A stretch of DNA of 64,000 nucleotides, from positions 1-64,000 of the forward strand of contig CAZNKR010000003.1 of the NCBI GenBank assembly GCA_964573715.1, given 5' to 3'. The notes beneath the pieces were generated by a model that made no database searches, was not told the DNA's origin, and saw nothing but the letters and a program-made list of their open reading frames with translations. Positions within the stretch are counted from its first letter, which is position 1; the number at the start of each line of letters is the position of its first letter. The stretch comes from SVEL01 sp964573715 (lineage in GTDB: Bacteria; Bacillota; Clostridia; Lachnospirales; Lachnospiraceae). Position numbers and translations under genes: made by a program. Positions 34,659 to 44,783 of the stretch are shown here, piece after piece.

Positions 34659-36533
34659 TTATTTACCTGTTTGAAACAATCTTTCTGAAACCTTGTAAGA
34701 CATTGACACCAACAGTTTTTCATCATCTGATAATTCTCCAAATATAGTTCCGTCTCTATAAATAGCATAGCTACGGTTAGTTTTAAGGAGTATTCTTCCC
34801 ATGGCATCATTCATATATTCATCATCTGGAATTCCTAAAAGATAAGCAAGGGTAGGCATAACATCAATTTGTCCACCATAAATATCTGATATGACACTTT
34901 CATCAAAATCCTTACAGCTAATAATAAGTGGAACTGTATATTCACCTTTTGCATTAACCCATGGATACTCATCATACCAATCCTCTAAAGAATATTCATA
35001 ATATTTATGAATACCTGTATGATCACCAGTTACTACAATTACCGTATTATCAAGCAAACCTGCCTCATTCATTTCATCTAAAAGAATTCCAATTTCTGTA
35101 TCAACATATTTAACCAGTTGCATATATCCACCCAAATAGCTATTATCTAGGTCATCTGGCAAATCAAGTTGTTTTAGACTGGCATCTATATGAAATGGCA
35201 TATGGCTAGAATTCATTACAATGTGTGCATAATAAGGCTGATTAAGCTCTTTAAGATAAGGATACACCTGTTCAAGATAATCATGATCATTAAGTGTAAA
35301 GCCTATTTTATCTCCACTCATATCATAGCTTTCTGAACCAATAAACTTTGTACCCCCTATCATATTTGTCCATCCTGTTTCATAGTTCCAAAATGTTCCT
35401 CTAATGGCCTGATGATATGTAAAATCATAGCCTCTGTTTATTAACATTCTTGGAAGAGAATTTAACTCAACAGAATCACCATATCGAAAGAAGGTTCCTC
35501 CCTTAAGTACGGGAAGTCTAGAAGTTGCATACATAAGGTCTGCATCTGAACTATTACCACCCGCAACCTCTTCAAATATTTTGTTAAAGCAAAAGCCATT
35601 ATTGATAAGGGCATTAATGTTTGGACAAATTTCCTGACCATTTATTTCTTGGTTAATCACAAAAGATTCTAAGGATTCAATTTGTAAGAAAATTACGTTT
35701 TTCCCTTCAAAGATTCCTGCATATTCATTGTCTGGTAAATCTTCGTTTTTCCATGTGTAAAATGCATTTATCATATCTTCGTCAGTTTCTGATAATTTAT
35801 CATCAGTTGCTTCTTCAAAAAGCTCTGCAATATCCTTTATATGAAAGCCCAATGAAGACAAATATCTAGCTTGTTCCTCTGCATCCTGAGATTCAAAAAC
35901 CTTAGCGTATGTATTATTAAACAGTCCTAACACTTTAGACTCTAATGGTATTGCAAGTAAAAATGCTACTCCTACAGCAGCAAAAACAATGGCACTTCTT
36001 CTAAGAATTGTTTTTACTACCTTTTCATCTGCTTTTCTTCTTCTAAACTTCATAATAAACAATGTTAGAAAAATAATATCTAAAAACATAATGATATCAT
36101 ATCCACATAAAAGGGAGGTTACCTCACCACCATCAAAACCACTAAAATTTTTGAAGATATATACATCTGCTGCTGATGGCATTGTAAAAAAAGAACGACT
36201 GTAAATCAAATCCATGCAGGAAAGTACTGTAAAGAAAAAATTCCATATATAAATATAAATAACTCTATTTTTTTCTCTTTTGAACAGAAAAGCAACGCTA
36301 AGCAAGAGCATTATAATTGCTATATATATAGGCCAAAATATAATGGTATCTTTGATTGCAGCCAAAAAATTGGGGTCATAAAGATTGTCACCCAATAAAT
36401 ATGCCTGTAACAAAACATTTTTTACAATAACACCTACTATAGGAATTGCAAACAGACATACGTAATATATCCGGTTTGGAATATATATCTTATCTACAAA
36501 TATTTTTTTTAAAATTGATTTTAATTTTTCCAT
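34659..36533 (-). CDS. LtaS-type sulfatase-fold membrane phosphotransferase
   Basis: The protein has 624 residues. Five membrane segments occupy about residues 20-215, followed by an extracytoplasmic sulfatase-fold domain. Motifs are NVIFLQIESLESFVINQEIN, GGNSSDADLMYATS (nucleophile Ser/Thr region), VVTGDHTGIHKYY and INGQEICPNINALI. Such enzymes move glycerol phosphate from phosphatidylglycerol to lipoteichoic acid or modify other envelope polymers. It is a lone gene, co-directional with the downstream FliD-like gene. A second paralogue lies at 56519-58456. Confidence 0.85.
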   Translation of the reverse strand: MEKLKSILKKIFVDKIYIPNRIYYVCLFAIPIVGVIVKNVLLQAYLLGDNLYDPNFLAAIKDTIIFWPIYIAIIMLLLSVAFLFKREKNRVIYIYIWNFFFTVLSCMDLIYSRSFFTMPSAADVYIFKNFSGFDGGEVTSLLCGYDIIMFLDIIFLTLFIMKFRRRKADEKVVKTILRRSAIVFAAVGVAFLLAIPLESKVLGLFNNTYAKVFESQDAEEQARYLSSLGFHIKDIAELFEEATDDKLSETDEDMINAFYTWKNEDLPDNEYAGIFEGKNVIFLQIESLESFVINQEINGQEICPNINALINNGFCFNKIFEEVAGGNSSDADLMYATSRLPVLKGGTFFRYGDSVELNSLPRMLINRGYDFTYHQAIRGTFWNYETGWTNMIGGTKFIGSESYDMSGDKIGFTLNDHDYLEQVYPYLKELNQPYYAHIVMNSSHMPFHIDASLKQLDLPDDLDNSYLGGYMQLVKYVDTEIGILLDEMNEAGLLDNTVIVVTGDHTGIHKYYEYSLEDWYDEYPWVNAKGEYTVPLIISCKDFDESVISDIYGGQIDVMPTLAYLLGIPDDEYMNDAMGRILLKTNRSYAIYRDGTIFGELSDDEKLLVSMSYKVSERLFQTGK

Positions 36534-36550
36534 GACTTATCCTTTTCACA

Positions 36551-36596
36551 CTATATGCAAATGACACTACATGCAATAACTCTATATGCAAATAAT
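36551..36596. repeat. 15-16-bp imperfect tandem triplication
   Basis: CTATATGCAAATGACA, CTACATGCAATAACT and CTATATGCAAATAAT follow one another at 36551-36596, upstream of the LtaS-like gene. Confidence 0.75.
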
Positions 36597-36633
36597 CATC
36601 TAAGCAAAATGCCTGCTAGCCTGTGTACTTTTA

Positions 36634-37995
36634 CTAGTGTTTATTAAATATTTTATTTTTGTATATCTTACCAGTAATTAAAATAACCACTAAGCATGTA
36701 ATTATCATTACTGCGAGAGATATTATACCACTAATTAATGTCATATTTCCAATTAAAATATCTGCTGGCATTAAAAATGGTGACGTAATTGGCACAATTC
36801 TAAGTATATCTAATATAATTCCCTGTCCGCCATTGTCAATACCTGAGAGCGTGGCAAAATATGCAACCATAAATGCAACTACAACTGGAAGCTGAAACAA
36901 AGTTGCAGCTGAAGATAAATCTTCAACCTTACTAACCATTGCTCCTGAAAGTCCTGCTAAAACACAATAAATTAGGAACCCTATAATAATTCCCATAATT
37001 GATAAACAAATAGCGCCAGTAGAAAATGCAGTTCCCTGTGAACTATTTTGCATTAATGAAAATAATTCAGATATAGAATTATGATAATTTGGATTTATCT
37101 CTCCGCCAATAATATCACCAGCATAAAATCCTGCAATACCAGCTAATATCCATATAGCCAGCTGAATAATTGCAACCACAGCCGTGCCGAAAACCTTTCC
37201 TGCAATCAGAGCATATGGCTTAACACTTGTAAGCAACATTTCCATAAGCTTTGAAGCCTTGTCTGCCACAATTGATTTTGATATAGACTGTCCATGAATC
37301 AAAATAATCATATACATGAACAAACAAAATACCATAGGGACTATCACCTTCATAACTGTGGTGCCTACTGTATCTCCATTTTCATTAGAGTTGTAACTAT
37401 CAACATAAATATCTGTCTGAAGGAGTAAAATTTCATCTTTTGTTAATTGTCCAAAAGATAATGCAGCAAATTGAGCATCATTACAAATAAACTCTCCTAA
37501 TACTTCCATTTCCTCTTCACTAACATTAGATTCATAGGTTCTTAAAAGATTAACCTTTATTTCATCGAAATTTTCATTGTATGTTACGTTAAGAACTACT
37601 GCATCTTTTTTATCTTTAACCTCAAAAGCATCCTTAATACTGCTCATATTTTTCATGATGTTAAAATTATTTGCAGTTACTGATAACATCAACCTTACTT
37701 GTTCATCCGAATATTTTGTTTCGTTTACAAGAAAAACTTCTTTGATTGTTTTAAAATCGTATGTTCCTTCGTCGGTTATAACATCTTCAAAGGTATCTGT
37801 GACTTCATTAATACTTTTTTCGTCATCCATTTGAATATTTGCGCTAATAACATTAATTAAAATAAACAGGGCAAAAATAACAAGAGCTATGAATATTGTT
37901 GTTCCTTTAAACCCATTACCTTTTGTTGCCTGACTAGCTGTAAACGAAAAAACCTCTTTACATCCAGTGAACATTCCTGTCTTTTTTGTATTCAT
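36634..37995 (-). CDS. ABC-2 type transporter permease (NatB-like), second of two
   Basis: The protein has 453 residues. One membrane segment near residue 30-50 is followed by a large extracytoplasmic domain, then five to six segments from about residue 215. This is the NatB/ABC-2 layout. The block LIHGQSISKSIVADKASKLM followed by EMLLTSVKPYALIAGKV is the conserved cytoplasmic coupling region. It overlaps the stop of the paralogous permease at 37995 by one base, so the two are translationally coupled and probably form a heterodimer with the ATPase. Substrate is unknown; NatAB-type systems export sodium ions or peptides. Confidence 0.85.
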   Translation of the reverse strand: MNTKKTGMFTGCKEVFSFTASQATKGNGFKGTTIFIALVIFALFILINVISANIQMDDEKSINEVTDTFEDVITDEGTYDFKTIKEVFLVNETKYSDEQVRLMLSVTANNFNIMKNMSSIKDAFEVKDKKDAVVLNVTYNENFDEIKVNLLRTYESNVSEEEMEVLGEFICNDAQFAALSFGQLTKDEILLLQTDIYVDSYNSNENGDTVGTTVMKVIVPMVFCLFMYMIILIHGQSISKSIVADKASKLMEMLLTSVKPYALIAGKVFGTAVVAIIQLAIWILAGIAGFYAGDIIGGEINPNYHNSISELFSLMQNSSQGTAFSTGAICLSIMGIIIGFLIYCVLAGLSGAMVSKVEDLSSAATLFQLPVVVAFMVAYFATLSGIDNGGQGIILDILRIVPITSPFLMPADILIGNMTLISGIISLAVMIITCLVVILITGKIYKNKIFNKH

Positions 37996-39371
37996 TATTT
38001 ATTCCTCCTTTGATTTTTTGAAAGTTGGAACAAATCCTTTATTTTAAGTTTGCCACTATTATAAATCATTTGTTCGTATATTCTAGAAACGAAAATTAAA
38101 AGTAGAGCAATAAATATAAGATTTACAAATACAATAAGTATTCCACTAAGTGGTGTAATAATTCCAAATAGCATATAAGATGGAACAATAAAAACTGCTG
38201 ATAATGGTAAGAAATATACAATATAATTCAATGCACCCCAGCCAGAATCTCCCATAGATGAAGACATAATAAGAGCAAGTGCTAAATAAGCTCCTATAAT
38301 CATAGCAAAGGTAAATAATTTATTACCCTCAGCAAGCTCTTCAATTTTTGAAACCATTGCTCCCGATATCCCCCCTAAAAATCCGTAGAAGACAAAGCCT
38401 TCTATAAGTATAAGTAAAGAAATAATAACTGTAAATATATTGGCTCCTGTAACTACTGAAGAATCAAAGAAATTAGTAATAATTTCAGGTAATACGAATT
38501 TACCTTTACTGCCAGCAAAAATTGCACCATTGATAAAACCAGAAACCACAATACTTGCAACAACTGATGCTAACCATGAAAATACTACTGCAACTGATGC
38601 CATTACTTTTCCTGTAACAATGGCCATAGGTTTAACTGAAACTAAAATATATTCTACAACCTTTGTTGATTTTTCAGTAACTATCTGTTCAGCTACCTTT
38701 GCACCTGAAAATGAGATACACATTAAAACAACCATCAGTAAAGCATAATTTATTCCATACTGAGCATCACTAATTCCATCTGTTACAATTTCTCCATCAG
38801 TATTTAAATCAAAAATGGAATATGTAACGTATTTTGTGAGTAAGTCTGCTGTTTCTATATCAACACCTACACTATTATATAAAAATCCTTTAGCATTATC
38901 ATAAATAAATGAAGTTAGTTCATCTATTTCTTTTGTAGTTAATTCACCTAAATCATTGTAATATACCATAAAATGCAAACCATAATCTTTTAAAGTTTCA
39001 TCACTACAATATGAAATGTCAATAACAATATCCTTATTATCCTCAAGAGAAAGTTTATTTTCTTTGATATCATTGGATGTAGCTTTATCAACCTTGGCTA
39101 ATTCAACAGAGCTATAATATGAATCCTTGTCAAAATATGTTTTTAGATAATCAAATATTTCAATATTATCCTCGTATACATAGGCTTTTTGTATAGTTGT
39201 TGTTTCCTCTTTATCGCTATCCTCTCCTGTAATCAGTGAAATAACAGGAAATGACAATAAAGCTAAAACACAAAATATAGCAATTGTAATCTTCATGGCC
39301 TTCGATTTCATTGACTGAACATAAGTAAATCGAAAGACATCCATACAGCCTCTCAATTTATTATTCTTCAT
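37995..39371 (-). CDS. ABC-2 type transporter permease (NatB-like), first of two
   Basis: The protein has 458 residues with the same layout as its downstream neighbour: N-terminal segment, extracytoplasmic domain of about 190 residues, then a membrane block. The coupling motif is KVAEQIVTEKSTKVVEYILV followed by SVKPMAIVTGKV. The similarity suggests the pair arose by duplication. It overlaps the end of the ATPase gene (39361) by 11 bp. Together the three genes encode a complete exporter: one ATPase and two permeases. Confidence 0.85.
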   Translation of the reverse strand: MKNNKLRGCMDVFRFTYVQSMKSKAMKITIAIFCVLALLSFPVISLITGEDSDKEETTTIQKAYVYEDNIEIFDYLKTYFDKDSYYSSVELAKVDKATSNDIKENKLSLEDNKDIVIDISYCSDETLKDYGLHFMVYYNDLGELTTKEIDELTSFIYDNAKGFLYNSVGVDIETADLLTKYVTYSIFDLNTDGEIVTDGISDAQYGINYALLMVVLMCISFSGAKVAEQIVTEKSTKVVEYILVSVKPMAIVTGKVMASVAVVFSWLASVVASIVVSGFINGAIFAGSKGKFVLPEIITNFFDSSVVTGANIFTVIISLLILIEGFVFYGFLGGISGAMVSKIEELAEGNKLFTFAMIIGAYLALALIMSSSMGDSGWGALNYIVYFLPLSAVFIVPSYMLFGIITPLSGILIVFVNLIFIALLLIFVSRIYEQMIYNSGKLKIKDLFQLSKNQRRNK

Positions 39372-40305
39372 GAGTTTCTCCTACCTTTTCAACAAAAATC
39401 TCGTGCAATGATGGTTCTCTTAATTCGTATTTAATTACGGTAATATTATTAGCTACAAGCTCCTTCAATAAAGCCTTTGCCTCATCCTCACTCTTTACCT
39501 TTATCTGGTATCCATCAGGTGTTTTATTTGTAACTAATAAATTCATATTATTAATATATTCCTCTATGTCCTCTTCACACTTTATAACCATGTTAACACG
39601 TCCATAGCCTTTTTTTATAACATTTAAGTCACCCTGAAGAACCACATTACCACGGTCTAAAATGGTAATATCCTTGCAAAATTCTTCAATAGTTGCCATT
39701 TGATGACTAGACATAATGACATACTTGTCTTTTTCTATAAGTTCTCTAATAATAGATTTGAATAAATCCGAATTAACTGGGTCAAGTCCACTAAGTGGCT
39801 CATCTAAAACAATAAACTCAGGATCAGATAGCAATGCGCACATCATCTGGATTTTTTGCTGATTACCTTTGGATAACTGATCTGCAGTCTTTTCCTTAGG
39901 TTTCTTTTTAGACTTTTGATTGGTCTTTTGTGGATATATGTATTCTTCTACTTCTAATCTTTTTGCCCAGTACTTAATTCTCTCTTTTGCAACATTCTTA
40001 GGTATCTTTTTAAGAGTAGCAAAATAAATAAGCTGATCCATTAATGAGTATTTTGGATATAATCCGCGCTCTTCTGCAAGGTATCCAAGATTAACATTTA
40101 GGGCATCCATTGTTTTATCATCCCATAAAACTTCTCCAGAATCATAAGACAACATTCCTAAGATAATTCGTATTGTAGTAGTTTTTCCTGCTCCATTTGT
40201 TCCAAGTAATGCATATACTCCTGGTTTTTCCATCTTGAAACTTAAATTGTTGACAACTATTTTGTCGCCGTATTTTTTAACCAGATTTTTAACTTCTAAT
40301 CCCAT
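39361..40305 (-). CDS. ABC transporter ATP-binding protein (NatA-like)
   Basis: The protein has 314 residues. Walker A GTNGAGKTT is at about residues 35-43, the signature region is QLSKGNQQKIQMM, and Walker B is FIVLDEPLSGLDP with H-loop MSSHQM. A C-terminal extension (residues about 230-314) is typical of the NatA/ABC-2 class. It is the first gene of the exporter operon. SD GAAAGG precedes ATG 40303-40305. Upstream 40306-40500 holds only AT-rich DNA with no recognised regulator site. Confidence 0.9.
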   Translation of the reverse strand: MGLEVKNLVKKYGDKIVVNNLSFKMEKPGVYALLGTNGAGKTTTIRIILGMLSYDSGEVLWDDKTMDALNVNLGYLAEERGLYPKYSLMDQLIYFATLKKIPKNVAKERIKYWAKRLEVEEYIYPQKTNQKSKKKPKEKTADQLSKGNQQKIQMMCALLSDPEFIVLDEPLSGLDPVNSDLFKSIIRELIEKDKYVIMSSHQMATIEEFCKDITILDRGNVVLQGDLNVIKKGYGRVNMVIKCEEDIEEYINNMNLLVTNKTPDGYQIKVKSEDEAKALLKELVANNITVIKYELREPSLHEIFVEKVGETHEE

Positions 40306-40500
40306 ACTATTTGCGCCTTTCTAATACACATTTATTTTAGTAAATAAATTGACTTTTTATGACCACAAATTATTATACTTTGAAGGTCAAAATTCATTCT
40401 AATTTTACTACATAATTATTTTTTTATCAATAAAAATCAGACTTAAGTGTCTAAATGCATCATTTTTTGTTTTTAAATAAATACAATACACTTCCTTTTA

Positions 40501-40528
40501 TTGACAGTATTACCCATTTTGTTATACT
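40501..40528 (+). promoter_or_regulatory. ppa promoter
   Basis: TTGACA (40501-40506), 16-bp spacer, TATACT (40523-40528), about 43 bp before the ppa start codon. Confidence 0.75.
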
Positions 40529-40570
40529 ATACTCATTACAAACCACACTTTATGAAGGGACGGTAATTTC

Positions 40571-41113
40571 ATGAATATTTGGCATGACATTAATCCTGAT
40601 AGAATTAATCCTCAGGAATTCGTTGCTGTAATCGAGATTTCCAAAGGAAGCAAAAAGAAATATGAGTTAGATAAAGAAACTGGACTCATTGTACTTGACC
40701 GTATTTTATACACATCTACTCATTATCCAGCAAACTATGGTTTTATTCCACGTACTTACGGTGATGATAAAGATCCTCTAGATGTATTAGTACTGTGTAG
40801 TGAACCAATCGAGCCACTTACACTAGTTAAGTGCTATCCTATTGGTGTTATGAAGATGTTAGACAATGGTATGGGAGATGAAAAAATAATCGCTATTCCA
40901 TTCAATGATCCAACCTATAACAGCTACACAGATATCGCAGAGCTTCCATCACATATCTTTGCAGAGATCAAGCATTTCTTCAATGTATACAAGGATCTTG
41001 AAGGTAAAGAGACACAGGTTGACGAATTTGGTGGACCTGAAGAAGCTATTAGAATTATTCAAAGCTGTATTGGCAATTACGATATGAGATTTGGTCAAAG
41101 ACCTGTTTTCTAA
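40571..41113 (+). CDS. ppa: inorganic pyrophosphatase (family I)
   Basis: The protein has 180 residues. It hydrolyses pyrophosphate to phosphate. Metal-binding signature DDKDPLDVLVL lies at about residues 65-75; KYELDKETGLIVLDRILYTS and NYGFIPRTYGD are family blocks. SD GAAGGGA precedes the ATG. A soluble pyrophosphatase in a genome with a predicted PPi-dependent phosphofructokinase is notable, since the two compete for PPi. The gene is alone between the exporter and thi genes. Confidence 0.95.
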   Translation: MNIWHDINPDRINPQEFVAVIEISKGSKKKYELDKETGLIVLDRILYTSTHYPANYGFIPRTYGDDKDPLDVLVLCSEPIEPLTLVKCYPIGVMKMLDNGMGDEKIIAIPFNDPTYNSYTDIAELPSHIFAEIKHFFNVYKDLEGKETQVDEFGGPEEAIRIIQSCIGNYDMRFGQRPVF

Positions 41114-41190
41114 ATATTTATCCAAAAATTTTCAATTTAACTTGAATAACTTTTATAGCAAAAAATCTTATAACAAAAATTCTTATAATA

Positions 41191-41256
41191 AAAAACTTTT
41201 GCAATTATATGTGAATGAACCTTTAAAAGCTAGATTCACAAGGCAAAAGTTTTTTT
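41191..41256. terminator. large bidirectional terminator after ppa
   Basis: Outer arms AAAAAACTTTTGC (41191-41203) / GCAAAAGTTTTTT (41243-41255) and inner arms TGTGAAT / ATTCACA form a long hairpin with A and T tracts, serving ppa and the minus-strand thi operon. Confidence 0.8.
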
Positions 41257-41292
41257 ATTTGTTTACATATATTTATTTGTTAAGCATATTTG

Positions 41293-41919
41293 TTAGTAAT
41301 ATTTATTTGTTTCAGACATTATACATACTCCTGCTGCCTTTGTATCCAAAACCTCATTGATGTTTTCTATAGAAATACCCCCTATACCATATACAGGAAT
41401 ATCTACAGCTTCAACAATTTCTCTTAAATAATCTATTCCTTTTCCCAAAAGACCCACCTTGCAAGTGGTTTCATATATATTTCCCGCCGTAAGATATGTT
41501 GCTCCAGCACTTGTGGCAGCAATAGCCTCATCCCTACTGTGAATAGAAACACCCAGTATGTTCATATTATCCTTTATTTTTCTACTAGTGTTCTCATCAC
41601 TAAGCATACCAAAAGGAATATGTACCCCTGCTGCCTTAATACTAATTGCAGTCTCATAAAAAGAATGAACTATTAATGGAACCTCATATTCTTTACATAT
41701 TTTCTGGCACAAGATTGCAAGCTTTTCATATTCGTCAAAGGTTAAGTATTTTTCCCGAAGTATTATAGCTTTTGGTTTTCTTTTTGCAATACATGCAAGT
41801 TGTACATAAAAATCTCTTTTACAATTTTGTTTATTAGTTACACATATCACTCTGTCATTGGTAATAATATTGCTATCTAACAACAAATCTTCCTCTATAC
41901 TATTTTTTTCTTTAGACAT
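41293..41919 (-). CDS. TenI/ThiE-like thiamine phosphate synthase family protein
   Basis: The protein has 208 residues from ATG 41917-41919; a GTG at 41931 is an alternative. TIM-barrel blocks of the ThiE/TenI family are visible: PKAIILREKYLTFDEYEKLA, GVHIPFGML, ATYLTAGNIYETTCKVGLLG and IPVYGIGGISIENI. The last gene of the thiS-F-G-H operon, it overlaps the end of thiH. Because a separate full ThiE domain exists in the fusion at 45846, this one may be a TenI-type aromatising isomerase for the thiazole rather than the synthase; the sequence does not settle it. Confidence 0.8.
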   Translation of the reverse strand: MSKEKNSIEEDLLLDSNIITNDRVICVTNKQNCKRDFYVQLACIAKRKPKAIILREKYLTFDEYEKLAILCQKICKEYEVPLIVHSFYETAISIKAAGVHIPFGMLSDENTSRKIKDNMNILGVSIHSRDEAIAATSAGATYLTAGNIYETTCKVGLLGKGIDYLREIVEAVDIPVYGIGGISIENINEVLDTKAAGVCIMSETNKYY

Positions 41920-43123
41920 ATATATAATCACTCATTACTGGCTGGAGTCCTAGCTTTAAAATAGCATCATAAACTTCTTCTACATTACGTTCATCGCTAA
42001 TTTCAAACTGACCATCGCCTTTACTCTCTTCGTCCTCACAATGCTCACCTATTGCAACTGAAACACCGGCAGAAATTTTTGTTGCTGCAATATTAATAAG
42101 ATTATCTCTAACCCTTGCACATTCTCGCGTTGATATGGTTATACTAGCAAATGGCATAAATAATCTATAAGCGCATAAAACTTGTAAAAGCTGTGGCTCG
42201 TGTACATCCATAGGATTAATTTTATCATTGTTAATAATCGGTCTAAGTCTAGGACATGAAAATGCAATTTCTGCATGGGGATACTTCTTTTGAATCAAAT
42301 AGGCATGTACTCCTGTAGCAAAAGCATCCTTTCTAAAATCATCCAGTCCCAAAAGTGCAGCAAATCCAACGCCTCTCATTCCACCCATTAATGCTCTTTC
42401 CTGTGCATTTAATCTGTATGGAAATACCCTCTTATGTCCTGATAAATGCAAAGTCTCATATTTATCAGAATTATAGGTTTCCTGAAAAACAGTAACATAA
42501 TCTGCACCACACTTATGAAGATATTCATATTCATCAGAATTCATCGGGTATACCTCAAGTCCAACAACATTGAAATATTTTCTAGCTATCTTACAAGCTC
42601 TACCTATATACTCTACATCTGACATTTTTCTACTTTCACCAGTAAGAATAAGAATTTCCTTAAGTCCAGATTCTGCGATGGCAGCCATCTCTTTTTCAAT
42701 ACCTGCCTCGTCAAGCTTTGCTCTATTTATTTTATTGTGGCAATTGAATCCACAATAAACGCAATAATTTTCACAGTAGTTTGCAATATATAGCGGTGTA
42801 AACATATATATGCTATTTCCAAAATGCTTTCTAGTTTCTATCCTAGCTCGTACAGCCATTTCCTCAAGATGATTTAGTGCTGCTTTAGATAACAATGCAG
42901 CAAAGTCCTCAATATTAAGTGTTTCCTTCGTCAAGGCTCTTTTTACATCTTCCTCTGTATATTTGTCATAATCATACTCATCCATTTTACTAATTACCTG
43001 GTCCATAATATCATCCTCTATTACTTCCATTCCAGGCATATATTCCATATGATTAGTTCTATTTTCCTTTAAATGCTCTTTAATTTCATCACTTAATATA
43101 CTTTCGTTTATATGGTCACTCAT
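41912..43123 (-). CDS. thiH: 2-iminoacetate synthase
   Basis: The protein has 403 residues. This radical SAM enzyme splits tyrosine to dehydroglycine for thiazole assembly, the anaerobic route. The [4Fe-4S] motif CENYCVYCGF lies at about residues 118-127. Family blocks are GLKEILILTGESRK, DYVTVFQETYN, HKRVFPYRLNAQERALMGGM and TISTRECARVRDNL. SD GGAGAAG precedes ATG 43121-43123. It sits 13 bp after thiG and overlaps the TenI-like gene. Confidence 0.94.
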   Translation of the reverse strand: MSDHINESILSDEIKEHLKENRTNHMEYMPGMEVIEDDIMDQVISKMDEYDYDKYTEEDVKRALTKETLNIEDFAALLSKAALNHLEEMAVRARIETRKHFGNSIYMFTPLYIANYCENYCVYCGFNCHNKINRAKLDEAGIEKEMAAIAESGLKEILILTGESRKMSDVEYIGRACKIARKYFNVVGLEVYPMNSDEYEYLHKCGADYVTVFQETYNSDKYETLHLSGHKRVFPYRLNAQERALMGGMRGVGFAALLGLDDFRKDAFATGVHAYLIQKKYPHAEIAFSCPRLRPIINNDKINPMDVHEPQLLQVLCAYRLFMPFASITISTRECARVRDNLINIAATKISAGVSVAIGEHCEDEESKGDGQFEISDERNVEEVYDAILKLGLQPVMSDYIYV

Positions 43124-43136
43124 AATCTTCTCCTAA

Positions 43137-43907
43137 CTAGTCTCTTAAAAATCCAGTAAGTGGTGATGAAGGATCACTACCCTTGTCAAGTACACGTCCC
43201 ATACCTGTAAGATATCCAATTCTACCAGCATCAATAGCCATTTTAAAAGCACTGGCCATTGCCGGAATATTTCCTGCTGTTGCTATAGCTGTATTTGCCA
43301 TCACTGCACTAGCACCCATCTCCATTGCTTCACAAGCCTGAGAAGGTTTTCCTATACCAGCATCAACAATAATAGGTAAATCAATTTCATCTATAAGTAT
43401 TTGTATAAAATCCTTAGTACATATTCCCTTGTTAGAACCAATAGGTGCCCCCAAAGGCATAATTGATGCTGCTCCTGCATTATATAAATCTCTTGCAACA
43501 TTTAAATCCGGATACATATATGGCATAACTACAAAGCCTTCCTTTGCAAGGATTTCGGTTGCTTTTATGGTTTCATAATTATCTGGAAGAAGATATTTTG
43601 AATCTCTCATTATTTCTATTTTAACCATATCGCTTTGACATACTTCTCTAGATAATCTAGCAATTCTAACTGCTTCATCTGCGTTTCTTGCACCTGATGT
43701 ATTTGGTAGTAATGTTACACTCTTTGGTATATAGTCTAGAATACTGTCAGTTCCTGATACTGCACGTCTAAGAGCAAGTGTAATAATCTTTGAGCCTGCA
43801 TTTTCAACTGCTGCCTTAATAAGTTCCAGGCTGTATTTTCCTGAGCCTAAAATAAATCTTGAATCAAATTCGTATTTTCCTAGCTTAAGCTTTTCGTTTT
43901 TATCCAT
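43137..43907 (-). CDS. thiG: thiazole synthase
   Basis: The protein has 256 residues from ATG 43905-43907 (AAAGGAATAATAAA upstream). It condenses DXP, dehydroglycine and ThiS-thiocarboxylate to the thiazole phosphate. The barrel blocks are FILGSGKYSLELIKAAVENA, KSVTLLPNTSGARNADEAVR, VMPYMYPDLNVARDLYNAGA, MPLGAPIGSNKG and IVDAGIGKPSQACEAMEMGA. The usual catalytic lysine region (MVKIEIMRDSKYL) is present. The gene lies between thiF and thiH on the same strand. Confidence 0.95.
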   Translation of the reverse strand: MDKNEKLKLGKYEFDSRFILGSGKYSLELIKAAVENAGSKIITLALRRAVSGTDSILDYIPKSVTLLPNTSGARNADEAVRIARLSREVCQSDMVKIEIMRDSKYLLPDNYETIKATEILAKEGFVVMPYMYPDLNVARDLYNAGAASIMPLGAPIGSNKGICTKDFIQILIDEIDLPIIVDAGIGKPSQACEAMEMGASAVMANTAIATAGNIPAMASAFKMAIDAGRIGYLTGMGRVLDKGSDPSSPLTGFLRD

Positions 43908-43981
43908 TTTATTATTCCTTTTATGTTTATTTAATGATAAATTCACCATCTATTATATTTCTATAATAATATGCTTTTTAT

Positions 43982-44782
43982 TTAATATATCTCTTCAATT
44001 ATTTGTAAAACCTTATTTGCTTGATGTCCTGCGCAAATAGATACTCTTGGGGACATAAGACCCGTACCTTTTTTTGCTCCATTATGAAAATCACCGCATA
44101 TATACAATCTATCTCCAAGCTTTTTAGTCTTTATCAGGTTGGAATCAAAGGTTCCAGCCATACCTGATGCAGCTACTATATACTTTTGAGGGTATACCTC
44201 TGATATTAGATTGACAAGCATAGCCTTATTTTTGGCATTATCAAATGCCTCACAAACAATATCACAATTTTCAATTAATGCAGTAGTATTATTCTCATCC
44301 ATCTTTACAGATACCACTTCAACTAAAATATATGGATTGATTTTTTGTATATATTCCTTTAGCGCCTCTGTTTTAGGTTTTCCTAAATCTTTAATGGTAT
44401 AAGATTGACGATTTAAGTTTGTAGGTTCCACTATATCAAAATCAATAAGTTTTAAATATCCCACTCCACTCCTTGCTAGCATAATAGCAATATTGGAACC
44501 AAGTCCACCAAGACCGGCTATAGCAACCTTTGCCTTGGAATATTTAAAAAATAAACCTGGAGTTATTCTTGCAGCCATCATCTCTTTTAATAGGGTGTCA
44601 CTAGGTATAGAATTTTTATCTACTATAACTAGGTGCATATTAGGTGTTAATGCCTCATCCATTGTAACACAATAACCATCTGCTACTAATACAAGTTCAC
44701 CTTTAATACCAAAAGCCTCAACAAATTGTTCCACCGTTCTTGCCGTTGTTTCAACATCTTTTCCATTAAATACAATATTCAT
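43982..44782 (-). CDS. thiF: ThiS adenylyltransferase with N-terminal ThiS-like domain
   Basis: The protein has 266 residues from ATG 44780-44782. ThiF activates the ThiS C-terminus as acyl-adenylate. Residues about 1-62 form a ubiquitin/ThiS-like domain without the GG end, a feature of clostridial ThiF; the E1-like domain follows with nucleotide loop AIAGLGGLGSNIA and DFDIVEPTNLNRQSYTIKDLG. The CxxC zinc pairs of MoeB-type proteins are not evident. It starts one base after the thiS stop codon, so translation is coupled. About 75 bp separate it from thiG. Confidence 0.9.
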   Translation of the reverse strand: MNIVFNGKDVETTARTVEQFVEAFGIKGELVLVADGYCVTMDEALTPNMHLVIVDKNSIPSDTLLKEMMAARITPGLFFKYSKAKVAIAGLGGLGSNIAIMLARSGVGYLKLIDFDIVEPTNLNRQSYTIKDLGKPKTEALKEYIQKINPYILVEVVSVKMDENNTTALIENCDIVCEAFDNAKNKAMLVNLISEVYPQKYIVAASGMAGTFDSNLIKTKKLGDRLYICGDFHNGAKKGTGLMSPRVSICAGHQANKVLQIIEEIY

Positions 44783-44783
44783 A

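Noticed and set aside
41161..41190. Repeated ATTCTTATA motifs after ppa as a regulatory array.
   Set aside because: They are short, imperfect AT-rich duplications in a terminator region with no promoter downstream on that strand.
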